Of a DNA stretch of 64,000 bases, positions 1-7,011 are shown in pieces. Origin of the DNA: Nitrincola tapanii (lineage in GTDB: Bacteria > Pseudomonadota > Gammaproteobacteria > Pseudomonadales > Balneatricaceae); assembly GCF_008368715.1 (NCBI RefSeq), contig NZ_SMRS01000004.1:1-64000 (forward strand), read 5' to 3'. Below the pieces are notes generated by a model. That model made no database searches. It saw nothing but the letters and a program-made list of their open reading frames with translations, and was not told the origin of the DNA. The position numbers were made by a program, and so were the translations under genes. Each line of letters opens with the position of its first letter. Within the stretch, counting starts at the first letter, position 1.

Positions 1-129
1 GGCGAAGAGATCCCGGCGGGCACCTTTATCATGACCGGCGGCATCACAGCGGCGGTCAGCGTGAAGAAGGGCGACTCGATCAACATCCGTTACCAGGATC
101 TGGGCAGCATCACCGCTAAGTTCGTGTAA
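1..129 (+). CDS. dmpH: 4-oxalocrotonate decarboxylase, C-terminal end only
   Basis: The window opens inside this gene; only the last 42 codons are present, ending in TAA. The visible peptide has the pattern of the C-terminal beta-strands of the 2-hydroxypentadienoate hydratase / 4-oxalocrotonate decarboxylase family (TGGIT near residue 12, then GDSINIRYQDLGS). The two families are hard to separate from the tail. I prefer the decarboxylase because the next gene is 4-oxalocrotonate tautomerase, the usual dmpH-dmpI order in phenol meta-cleavage operons. The enzyme converts 4-oxalocrotonate to 2-oxopent-4-enoate and CO2 in the cytoplasm. Codons end mostly in G or C, unlike genes further right. 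A 112-nt gap separates it from the tautomerase. Confidence 0.65.
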   Translation, partial: GEEIPAGTFIMTGGITAAVSVKKGDSINIRYQDLGSITAKFV

Positions 130-241
130 GGGGGCTTGAGCCGATCCGTCTGGACGCGGTGCTCTCAACCCATAAGCGTCTAGACTCATAAAAAACGACC
201 CTTGTGCGCGGTGCAGGAGGGTCTTGATCAAGGAGAAGGCG

Positions 242-433
242 ATGCCGGTGGCACAGATCCATCTACTGGAGGGGCGCAGTGATGCGCAGAAAGAGCAGTT
301 GATCGCCAAGGTGACGGAAGCGATCGCCCAGGCGCTCGACGCTCCGGAAGCGAGTGTACGCGTGATCCTGACCGAGATGCCGAAGCAGCATTTTGGGATC
401 GGGGGACAGTCAGCGAAAAAACTGGGGCGTTAA
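242..433 (+). CDS. dmpI: 4-oxalocrotonate tautomerase
   Basis: This 63-residue protein fits the tautomerase family. The ATG at 242 is chosen because it is followed directly by proline, which becomes the catalytic N-terminal Pro1 once Met is removed; an in-frame start at 224 would bury that proline. A good ribosome site (AAGGAGA) lies just before it. Family features seen: [10 protein letters not shown] at the start, the R-S-D-A-Q-K helix start, and the [11 protein letters not shown] hairpin. It converts 2-hydroxymuconate to the 2-oxo-3-enedioate in the oxalocrotonate branch of catechol meta-cleavage and acts as a small oligomer in the cytoplasm. It is the last gene of a pathway operon that lies mostly outside the window. 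Confidence 0.9.
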   Translation: MPVAQIHLLEGRSDAQKEQLIAKVTEAIAQALDAPEASVRVILTEMPKQHFGIGGQSAKKLGR

Positions 434-593
434 AACGCCGCTTCAAATTCGCTAGAGCAAAGAGCGTTAGAAAAAAGATAGGTAGAAAAAGGATAGGCAA
501 ACACGCGCAGCGGATAGTACCGATCGCGATGCCTGCTTACTCTAAACAGGTTTTCTCATTTCAGACAGGCTCGCAGAGTCCAAATCTGCGTTT

Positions 594-633
594 GGATATA
601 AGTAGTGAATGCGGCTACTTATATCCTTTTTTT
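594..633 (+). terminator. Rho-independent terminator of the meta-cleavage operon
   Basis: A perfect 12-bp stem (GGATATAAGTAG, 594-605, with its complement at 615-626) encloses a 9-nt loop and is followed by seven T. It lies 160 bp after the tautomerase and 43 bp before the chemoreceptor start, so it most likely ends the upstream operon. Because it sits inside the longest possible chemoreceptor reading frame, it also argues for the shorter start at 676. Confidence 0.85.
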
Positions 634-675
634 ATGCTTTGTTTCCTAATCGTCTTGTTAAAAATCGAGATCCTC

Positions 676-2232
676 ATGACCCATAATAAAAATAATCGAT
701 TGTCGCGCCAGGAACCTATGTTGCTTGTTTGTGATCCCGAGGGAAAAATCATACAGAGTTCAACACAGTTTCATATTCACTCAGGTTATGCCCAAGAGGC
801 ACTGCTCGGCTGGAATCTGAGCCAGCTCAAACATGCGGATATGCCAGAGGGCCCCTTTACCGATTTATGGAAAACGGTACGCAGTGGTAAACCCTGGATG
901 GGAATCTTGTCACTGGCAAAACAGGATCAACATCCGCTCTGGGTGGATGCCTATGTGTTGCCCGTGGTCGATCATGAAAAATTGGTTGAACTGCATCTGA
1001 TTTTGCAACCCGCGTCTCAGGACGTGGAAACACGTGCCCATCAGGTGTATCAGTTGCGTAAACAGGGGAAGATGCCTTGGTCATTACGCTTGCCCAGTAT
1101 CAGTTTAGGCCAACGTTTATCTTTGCTTATATTTCTGGCGATGCTGCCGCTTTGGCTGGGTCTAGCGCTGTGGACGCCTGGGTGGCCGGCGTTATTATTG
1201 AGCTTAGCGTCTGCTGTGTTCGCGGGAATAGGCATTTTTTCTTTAACACGTCCTTTGCAAAAGCTGGTTGCCGAGAGTCGGCAGCGTGTCAGTCATCCGG
1301 TTAAGCAATTAATTTATACCGGGCGTGTGGATGAGGTTGGACAGTTACAATTGGCAATGCAACTGCAACACAATCAATTGGCAGCGATTCTCTGCCGTAT
1401 GCGCTATTCCGCCGACGATGTGCGCTTAAGTGCGGATCAAACCGTTGAGGTGATGCGTGGCACCTGTGAAGATCTTTTCCGTCAACAGGATGTACTGACA
1501 CAGGTGGCGACGGCGATCGAAGAGATTGCACAAACGGTTGATGCGATGAGCGGCAATACCAATGAAGTGGCAGATCAAGCCAGTGGCGCACAAAAACAGG
1601 CACAGGAAGGGTGTGGTGCGGTTTCGGCCAGTGTGCAATCGATCCGACATCTTGCCAGCTCGATTCGTGACACAGAACAGGCCGTGACCTCTTTAGCGGA
1701 TGTCAGTGCTCAGATAGGGAATATTGTGAATGTGATCCGTGCCATTTCCGAACAAACCAATCTCTTGGCATTGAATGCGGCGATTGAAGCGGCACGCGCG
1801 GGTGAAAATGGCCGTGGTTTTGCCGTGGTCGCGGATGAGGTGCGCCAATTAGCGCAGCGCACACAAAGTGCGACAGGTGAAATTGATGGCATGATTGTCA
1901 GTCTACAACAAGAAACCGAACGCATCGTCGAAGCCATGGCCAATAAACGTAGTTTGTCGGATGCCAGTGTGGCACGCATAGAGCAAACCGGTGAGCGTTT
2001 ACATCAGATTTTACAAGCGGTGGATCAGATCAGCACGATGACGCATCAATTGGCAACAGCCAGTGAGCAGCAGACCGCAGTGACCTCAGAAGTCAGCCAT
2101 CGTTTACAGGATCTGCATCTGCAAGGACAGAATACGGTCGCCGAAGCCAGTAAGACACTGGAATTGAATCATCAGTCGGCGCAACAGGCCGAGCGCCAAC
2201 GTTTTCTGGTGCGCGCCTTAGCACAAGCTTAA
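676..2232 (+). CDS. Aer-like methyl-accepting chemotaxis protein (PAS sensor)
   Basis: A 518-residue chemoreceptor. Residues 1-120 look like an Aer-type PAS domain (HADMPEGPF, then GKPWMGIL and WVDAYVLPV), which in Aer binds FAD and reports redox state. Two hydrophobic segments follow at about 145-185, so there is no large periplasmic ligand domain. The rest is the cytoplasmic coiled coil with the highly conserved tip ([18 protein letters not shown] and [12 protein letters not shown]). No C-terminal CheR-docking pentapeptide is seen. The frame is open back to 529, but that stretch holds a strong terminator, so I start at the ATG at 676; its ribosome site is weak. Its position between catabolic genes suggests taxis linked to aromatic catabolism, which is inference. 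Confidence 0.9.
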   Translation: MTHNKNNRLSRQEPMLLVCDPEGKIIQSSTQFHIHSGYAQEALLGWNLSQLKHADMPEGPFTDLWKTVRSGKPWMGILSLAKQDQHPLWVDAYVLPVVDHEKLVELHLILQPASQDVETRAHQVYQLRKQGKMPWSLRLPSISLGQRLSLLIFLAMLPLWLGLALWTPGWPALLLSLASAVFAGIGIFSLTRPLQKLVAESRQRVSHPVKQLIYTGRVDEVGQLQLAMQLQHNQLAAILCRMRYSADDVRLSADQTVEVMRGTCEDLFRQQDVLTQVATAIEEIAQTVDAMSGNTNEVADQASGAQKQAQEGCGAVSASVQSIRHLASSIRDTEQAVTSLADVSAQIGNIVNVIRAISEQTNLLALNAAIEAARAGENGRGFAVVADEVRQLAQRTQSATGEIDGMIVSLQQETERIVEAMANKRSLSDASVARIEQTGERLHQILQAVDQISTMTHQLATASEQQTAVTSEVSHRLQDLHLQGQNTVAEASKTLELNHQSAQQAERQRFLVRALAQA

Positions 2233-2261
2233 GTTAAGGCTTGAGTTTGTGAAGTGATTAA

Positions 2262-2287
2262 GGGGGCTGTATTTCGCCCCCTATTTC
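2262..2287. terminator. Terminator between convergent genes
   Basis: GGGGGC (2262-2267) pairs with GCCCCC (2276-2281) around an 8-nt loop and is followed by TATTTC. It lies between the plus-strand chemoreceptor and the minus-strand ABM gene and may serve both, although the T-tract is short. Confidence 0.6.
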
Positions 2288-2313
2288 ATTCTCATGGATT
2301 GCGGAAGTGGGTC

Positions 2314-2886
2314 TTAACGCAGATCACGTTTTTTCGGAAATAGCCAGAAAGCAAACCAACGCGTAAAACGTGGCATCAGGACATAAGACATCAACACCAT
2401 GACAATCGCGGTGATAATCATCGTGCGTAGCGGTAAGGGAAGGGGGGCCAGCAGATCTGCGATCAGAAAAAAAATCAGTGTGACCGTTGGATAGAGGGCC
2501 AACCAGCTGACAAAGGTCATCTTCCACTTCGCTGGGGGTTGCACAGGGTTTTGTGCCGGGAGGGTAAACCAGGTGATGATGCCGGAAGTGATCTCTACTT
2601 TACTCGGTTCGATGAGTAGATCTTCAAACTTATCTAAAAGTGCTAAGCGTTTTGGTGCTTCCTGCCATTGGCTGAGTTCAGCCTGAGAGCGGAATTTAAA
2701 GACGATACGGTACTCGGGATCATCTTTGGAAGCGGGACGAAATAGATTCGCTCCAAGATAACCGGGAAATTGTGCAGCCGTTTCGGTCATTTCGGTGCTG
2801 AGTTGTTCGAATTCGGTCTCACAGCCGGGTTTGACCCGGCGTGAGATAACAACGGTGACAGGTTCCTGTGCCAGGTTGTGGGACAT
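2314..2886 (-). CDS. Membrane-anchored antibiotic biosynthesis monooxygenase (ABM) domain protein
   Basis: A 190-residue protein in two parts. Residues 10-100 form an ABM-type dimeric ferredoxin-like domain (VTVVISRRVKPG start, FPGYLGANLFRP, YRIVFKFRS). Residues 120-180 hold two hydrophobic segments separated by a proline-rich turn, followed by a basic tail. ABM domains bind small aromatics or quinones, and some act as cofactor-free oxygenases; the substrate here is unknown. The start has a strong AGGAG site. The gene begins 8 bp after the hydrolase stop, so the two are surely co-transcribed. That placement suggests a helper role in aromatic catabolism, for example on a membrane-partitioned quinone or hydrophobic intermediate; this is inference. 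Confidence 0.75.
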   Translation of the reverse strand: MSHNLAQEPVTVVISRRVKPGCETEFEQLSTEMTETAAQFPGYLGANLFRPASKDDPEYRIVFKFRSQAELSQWQEAPKRLALLDKFEDLLIEPSKVEITSGIITWFTLPAQNPVQPPAKWKMTFVSWLALYPTVTLIFFLIADLLAPLPLPLRTMIITAIVMVLMSYVLMPRFTRWFAFWLFPKKRDLR

Positions 2887-2894
2887 AGTTTCTC

Positions 2895-3740
2895 CTAGGA
2901 CTTGAGAGGCTCGGCTTCACTGAGGAAGTCATTGACCAGGCGGATAAAACGTTCGGAATGTTCGATCTGTGTCCAGTGCCCACAGTGCCCAAAAACATGC
3001 AGCTGTGAGTTGGGGATCCAATCATGCAGAGTCAGGGACGCACTCAGAGGAATCACTTCGTCTTCACGGCCATGCAAAATCAGGGTTTCGTGGGGGAGTT
3101 GACGTATCTGCTCTTCAGGGCTGGCTAATCCATCTACCCAGCGTTGGCGTGGAGCGGGAAACATCTGTGCAAAGGACTCCTGAAAGCCGGGGCGAATACT
3201 GGCTTGATAGCGAAGCTCGGCCAGCTCATCGGTGACACGGCTGCGGTCATAAGCAAAGGTATCCATCAAACGACGCATGGTTTCAAAAGACGGGGTATAG
3301 CCCCACACCGCATCTAAACCAGGGGTCAGAGGAAAAGAGACACCGGTGCTGCCCATCAAAATTAAACGGCGTACTCGCTGTGGATGTGCTAAAGCCAAGG
3401 CCAGGGCGATGCCACCGCCAAAGGAGTTCCCCAAAAGATCCACCTGTTCCAGACCCAACGCATCCAGCACTCCGAGTGCGTGTTGAACCCAGAGATCGCG
3501 CTCATACTGGATGTTGGCGGGGCGCTCAGAATAACCAAACCCTAGCATATCGGGCGCAATAACTCGACGTGAAAGGGCTAGGCTGGGCATGACTAAGCGC
3601 CAATTAGCCCAAGCGGTGACACCCGGGCCCGAACCATGAATCATCATCAAGGGAAAGCCTTCACCTAGGTCATGCAGATTGGTGGTAAAGCCTGCTGCGC
3701 GGATCTGCTGCGCAATTTCAGGATTTTCAGCGTGAGACAT
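2895..3740 (-). CDS. dmpD: 2-hydroxymuconic semialdehyde hydrolase (alpha/beta hydrolase)
   Basis: A 281-residue alpha/beta hydrolase with the expected triad: Ser106 in GNSFGG, Asp227 in GREDEVIP and His255 in GHCGHW; the oxyanion HGSGPG lies at 35-40. Length and motifs match the DmpD/XylF/TodF C-C bond hydrolases, which cut meta-cleavage products of catechols into 2-oxopent-4-enoate and a carboxylic acid. The ring-cleavage gene itself is not in the window. It is the first gene of a two-gene minus-strand operon behind a sigma-54 promoter. In known pathways this gene sits inside the main meta operon; here it has been separated and given its own promoter next to the regulator. Confidence 0.88.
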   Translation of the reverse strand: MSHAENPEIAQQIRAAGFTTNLHDLGEGFPLMMIHGSGPGVTAWANWRLVMPSLALSRRVIAPDMLGFGYSERPANIQYERDLWVQHALGVLDALGLEQVDLLGNSFGGGIALALALAHPQRVRRLILMGSTGVSFPLTPGLDAVWGYTPSFETMRRLMDTFAYDRSRVTDELAELRYQASIRPGFQESFAQMFPAPRQRWVDGLASPEEQIRQLPHETLILHGREDEVIPLSASLTLHDWIPNSQLHVFGHCGHWTQIEHSERFIRLVNDFLSEAEPLKS

Positions 3741-3781
3741 GGGGTTTTTATTCCTTATTGTGCTTATTGGAATAAGGAGTT

Positions 3782-3797
3782 AGCAAGGCTTGTGCCA
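3782..3797 (-). promoter_or_regulatory. Sigma-54 (-24/-12) promoter for the hydrolase operon
   Basis: Read on the minus strand, the site is TGGCAC, five bases, TTGCT, with GG and GC exactly 10 bases apart as sigma-54 requires. It predicts a transcript start near 3771, about 30 bp before the hydrolase ATG. The adjacent gene encodes a sigma-54 activator, so regulation by that protein is the natural inference. Confidence 0.82.
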
Positions 3798-3878
3798 TGG
3801 CTAGGAAAGAATTAATTTGCGACTTAAGTCTAGGTTTTTTGGCGGGAGACCGCTAGCCAGAAAAGAATTTTGATGCAC

Positions 3879-3914
3879 CATTTGCTGAAATCTTCTATCC
3901 GATTTCAGCAAATG
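3879..3914. repeat. 14-bp inverted repeat between regulator and hydrolase
   Basis: CATTTGCTGAAATC (3879-3892) is mirrored exactly at 3901-3914 around an 8-nt spacer. It lies 24 bp after the regulator stop, where a terminator would be, but no T-run follows on the minus strand. It is also centred about 125 bp before the predicted sigma-54 transcript start at 3771, a normal distance for an activator site. It does not match the TTGATCAA-type sites found upstream of the other sigma-54 promoter. Confidence 0.5.
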
Positions 3915-3938
3915 ATGAAAAGGTAGGGGTGACAGGCG

Positions 3939-5651
3939 TTAAGCTTCGTCACTCTCTGTGTGATCGTCACGACGCTTGAGGCGATAGGCTAAAGCTGCGC
4001 GACTTAAACCGAGAAGGCGTGCCGCAGCCGAAACATTCTGTTCTGATTTCTCCATTGCTTTATCGATCAGCAGTGTCTCCAGGTCATTGATGCCGATTTG
4101 GTTAGCTAAGACCTGTTCCGCCAGGGTTTCACGAAAGAGTTGTTGATGATCGGGTTTTTCCAACTGACCTGAGCTTTGGTTCAGTTTACGTAGATCGTCT
4201 GAGAGTTCACGTTTGGGACGGATACTAAACAGATTCTCTTCGGTAATTGAACTGTGTTCATCTGTCAGGATGATGCCACGCTCCACGGCATTTTCCAGCT
4301 CACGAATATTGCCAGGCCAGTCGTGGCGATTCAGCGCCTCCATCGCGCGATCACTCAAGCCGAGCGTTTTTTTGCGATATTGTTTTTCATAACGCTGACG
4401 AAAATGTTCTGCGAGGAGCGCGATGTCATTGCGCCTTTCCCGCAAAGGAGGAATCACCACCATATAGGCATTGATGCGATAAAAGAGATCCGCCCGAAAG
4501 CGGCCTGCTTTCACGGCTGCCGCCAGGTCTTCGTTGGTAGCGGCGACGATACGGACATTCACCTTACGCGTTCGAGTATCTCCGACACGCTCCAGTTCAC
4601 CTTCCTGAATCACGCGTAACAAGGCGGCTTGTGCACGTGGTGACAGCTCGATGATCTCATCCAGAAAAATAGTGCCACCATCGGCTCGCTCAAAACGACC
4701 TGGCCGGGATTGCATGGCACCGGTATAGGCGCCTTTCTCTACACCAAAGAGTTCAGACTCGATCAGCTCAGGGGGAATCGCCGCGCAGTTGACGGCAACA
4801 AAAGGGCCTTGGCTGCGGGCTGACATGCTATGAACACGGCGTGCCAGCACCTCTTTTCCGGTTCCGGTTTCACCGATTAACAGCATGGTGACATCGGAGT
4901 TAGCCCCCCGGTCGATCATGGTTAACGCACTGGTAAAGGGCGGTGCTTCACCGAGCGCTCTGGGAACATCTTCTGGATATTGAATGCTTAATTCCAGGTC
5001 AGCGATGCGCGATTGCAACTCATAGAGTTCATCGATCAGAGGCGCTTCACGAAACAATTGACTGAACTCTTCATGATCGGGCCATTCTTGCGCTAATTTA
5101 CCGATAATGAGGCAATGTGCATCGCCTTGGCCACGACAGGTCACTTCACGAAATTGAATGTCCAGACCCGTAAAGTGGCTGGAATAGGCACAGGCATAAC
5201 CCAGAAGCATCCAGCAGGCCGGTTCATTGAGTTGACCCAGTGCATTGCGGCAGATTTCGACTTCAAAAGAGTCAATCCATTCAAATTCTGCATAGAAATG
5301 AGGGGTGTCGAGGCAAAAGTCCAGTTTTAACGGGATAACCTTAACCATGCCGCGCAGGGCGTGCATTTGTGGGCCAAAGAGGAACGCTTTTTCCGGTGAG
5401 GCATCTGGGTTGAGTTTACGTGCCAGTTCGGCATCGCGCATACCGGAATAGTAACCCAGGCGCATAAAAAAGCCTTTGCCACGCTCCTGCCCGAGGGTGC
5501 TGATGATCTCTTTACGAAAGCTGGAGAGTGCGCCTAGGCCCATTAAGATAGAGCGCTGCTCGGCTAACCAAATTTTCCCCTCAGTGGGCTTAAAATGCAG
5601 GCGGTCAATCAAATGCGATAGATCAGGGTATTGCAAATGGACTTCAGACAC
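3939..5651 (-). CDS. dmpR: Sigma-54-dependent aromatic-responsive activator, DmpR/XylR family
   Basis: A 570-residue regulator. Residues 1-205 are the XylR-N/V4R aromatic-sensing domain (STLGQERGKGFFMR, WIDSFEVEIC, ACAYSS, EVTCRG). A short linker leads to the AAA+ domain with Walker A GETGTGKE (260-267), the sigma-54 contact loop GAYTGA (307-312, a tolerated variant of GAFTGA) and Walker B FLDE (329-332). A Fis-type helix-turn-helix lies at 539-558. The frame is open to an ATG at 5807, but I start at GTG 5651: it has an AGGA site, gives the usual DmpR length, and leaves the upstream activator sites outside the coding sequence. Family members are activated directly by phenols or alkylbenzenes; the effector here is unknown. 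Confidence 0.9.
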   Translation of the reverse strand: MSEVHLQYPDLSHLIDRLHFKPTEGKIWLAEQRSILMGLGALSSFRKEIISTLGQERGKGFFMRLGYYSGMRDAELARKLNPDASPEKAFLFGPQMHALRGMVKVIPLKLDFCLDTPHFYAEFEWIDSFEVEICRNALGQLNEPACWMLLGYACAYSSHFTGLDIQFREVTCRGQGDAHCLIIGKLAQEWPDHEEFSQLFREAPLIDELYELQSRIADLELSIQYPEDVPRALGEAPPFTSALTMIDRGANSDVTMLLIGETGTGKEVLARRVHSMSARSQGPFVAVNCAAIPPELIESELFGVEKGAYTGAMQSRPGRFERADGGTIFLDEIIELSPRAQAALLRVIQEGELERVGDTRTRKVNVRIVAATNEDLAAAVKAGRFRADLFYRINAYMVVIPPLRERRNDIALLAEHFRQRYEKQYRKKTLGLSDRAMEALNRHDWPGNIRELENAVERGIILTDEHSSITEENLFSIRPKRELSDDLRKLNQSSGQLEKPDHQQLFRETLAEQVLANQIGINDLETLLIDKAMEKSEQNVSAAARLLGLSRAALAYRLKRRDDHTESDEA

Positions 5652-5785
5652 GGTGCGTTCCTGTCGGAGATTTGTATTTATTATGATCTGGACATGGGTT
5701 TGAGCGTCTATAAGGCTAACCTGTCTGCCTAGCTTCAGCAATCCTTTCCCTCCGCACTCAGCACATCTTATCGAGTGCAATCGGC

Positions 5786-5834
5786 TCTTTTTCATCAAAT
5801 CACACATTTCAGCCTAATGAGTTGATCAAATCAT
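5786..5834. promoter_or_regulatory. Paired upstream activator sites for the DmpR/XylR-type regulator
   Basis: The proximal site (5817-5834) is the 18-bp palindrome ATGAGTTGATCAAATCAT with one mismatched pair and the TTGATCAA core typical of DmpR/XylR sites. The distal copy (about 5786-5803) shares ATCAAATCA and lies exactly 31 bp, three helical turns, away. They sit about 150 and 180 bp before the predicted sigma-54 start at 5974. The distal copy overlaps the first codons of the over-long regulator frame. Confidence 0.7.
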
Positions 5835-5903
5835 AAAGTCCCTAACCCTAGGCTGTGGTGTGATGAGGGTCTTAAATCGATTTTTAGACCAACAATTTAA
5901 TTC

Positions 5904-5916
5904 TAAATAACTGATT
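5904..5916 (-). promoter_or_regulatory. Candidate IHF site
   Basis: TAAATAACTGATT matches the IHF consensus YAANNNNTTGATW with one mismatch, in a strongly A+T-rich stretch between the activator sites and the -24/-12 promoter, where DNA bending is needed. An ihfA gene is encoded at 63.0 kb. Confidence 0.5.
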
Positions 5917-5948
5917 TTAAATTAATAAATAATTTCATTTCTGTTCTT

Positions 5949-5963
5949 GGCACAGGCTTTGCT
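5949..5963 (+). promoter_or_regulatory. Sigma-54 (-24/-12) promoter for the transport operon
   Basis: TTGGCACAGGCTTTGCT spans 5948-5963 and shows an exact GG-N10-GC arrangement. The predicted start is near 5974, about 48 bp before the lipoprotein ATG. Activator sites and an IHF-like site lie upstream in the standard order. Confidence 0.88.
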
Positions 5964-6021
5964 GTAGAGCGTCTAGACCACTGAAGTGGCACACATTCAT
6001 TCATCTACAAGAAAAATAACG

Positions 6022-6990
6022 ATGAGTAGCTATCAGAAATCTCGACCCAGCAAAGCTGTATGGCTTTCGCTTCCTTTGCTCCTTTCCTTGGGTGGCTGTG
6101 AGGCTCCACTGGTGTTATCCGGTGTGGAAGAGGAGTTACAAAAACCTATCCGGCGCACCGATCAACTGCATGCTCTGGCCGCCAGTCATCAGACCTATGT
6201 CGCCGTGGGTGACTATGGTGTGGTGTTAACCCGCGCTCGCCAGCGTGAGGGGGATGCCTGGAGTCGCCAGGTTTTACCCGGTGCCCCAGCGCTGATTAGT
6301 CTGGCACTTTGTCCAGATAATACGCTGGTGGCTCTGAGTGCCGAACGTCAGCTCTGGTTCAGTCAGGATGACGCGCTGAGTTGGCAGAGCCATCCGATTC
6401 CCACCGAAGAAAATCTTCTGGCCCTGACCTGTGCGCCCGATAACCGTGTTTGGGCAGTGGGCAGTTATTCCACACTCATGGTTTCTGAGGATCTTGGCCA
6501 GTCTTGGGATGAACAGTCTCTGGATGAAGATGCCATGCTCAATACCCTGGAGTTTGTGGATACTTCGACCGCCTTTGTCACGGGTGAATACGGCATGGTC
6601 GCGCGCAGTGATGATGCCGGAGCCAGCTGGCAGTTGCTGGAACCCATGCCGGGGGATTTTTACCCCCTGAGCAGTGCCTTTCTGGATGCCGAAACCGCGT
6701 GGGTTTCCGGTCTGGACGGCATGATCTTACACACTCAAGACGGCGGTGAAACCTGGCGTGTTGAGCCGACTCCAGTGCAAGCCCCCTTGTATGGCTTGTA
6801 TGCCGATGCCGAAGTGCAATTGGCTCTAGGCGATCGGGGTGTGGTGTTACAGCGAGAAGGCGAGCGTTGGGTGCAAGTAACTTTACCCAGTGCCACACCC
6901 GCCTATCTGCGCTCTGCTCTGCGCACACAAGCCGATCAGGTTCTGATTGCGGGTGGGCAGGGCTCACTTTTTAGCCTGTCGATTCAATAA
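6022..6990 (+). CDS. YCF48-like (Asp-box beta-propeller) lipoprotein
   Basis: A 322-residue protein. A basic N-terminus and a hydrophobic stretch end in LSLGGC, a lipobox, so the mature protein should be a lipoprotein starting at Cys. The body repeats the Asp-box pattern S-x-D-x-G-x-x-W at least four times (SQDDALSW, SEDLGQSW, SDDAGASW, TQDGGETW), as in YCF48/HCF136 seven-bladed propellers. An in-frame GTG at 5986 is possible, but the ATG at 6022 gives a proper lipoprotein signal. It opens a four-gene operon with an RND transporter and DUF1302/DUF1329 proteins, a combination that recurs in bacteria degrading hydrophobic compounds. A periplasmic assembly or adaptor role is inferred; no substrate is known. 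Confidence 0.8.
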   Translation: MSSYQKSRPSKAVWLSLPLLLSLGGCEAPLVLSGVEEELQKPIRRTDQLHALAASHQTYVAVGDYGVVLTRARQREGDAWSRQVLPGAPALISLALCPDNTLVALSAERQLWFSQDDALSWQSHPIPTEENLLALTCAPDNRVWAVGSYSTLMVSEDLGQSWDEQSLDEDAMLNTLEFVDTSTAFVTGEYGMVARSDDAGASWQLLEPMPGDFYPLSSAFLDAETAWVSGLDGMILHTQDGGETWRVEPTPVQAPLYGLYADAEVQLALGDRGVVLQREGERWVQVTLPSATPAYLRSALRTQADQVLIAGGQGSLFSLSIQ

Positions 6991-7011
6991 CAACAATACG
7001 CAGGAACGATC

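Noticed and set aside
228-500. Minus-strand frame opposite the tautomerase
   Set aside because: Antisense to a clear gene, low-complexity peptide with no family pattern and no ribosome site.
529-675. Longer N-terminus for the chemoreceptor
   Set aside because: The stretch contains a strong intrinsic terminator and its peptide is unlike PAS receptors.
5658-5795. Com-like zinc-finger protein fused to the regulator
   Set aside because: Only one Cys-x2-Cys pair is present, and an activator site overlaps the supposed first codons.
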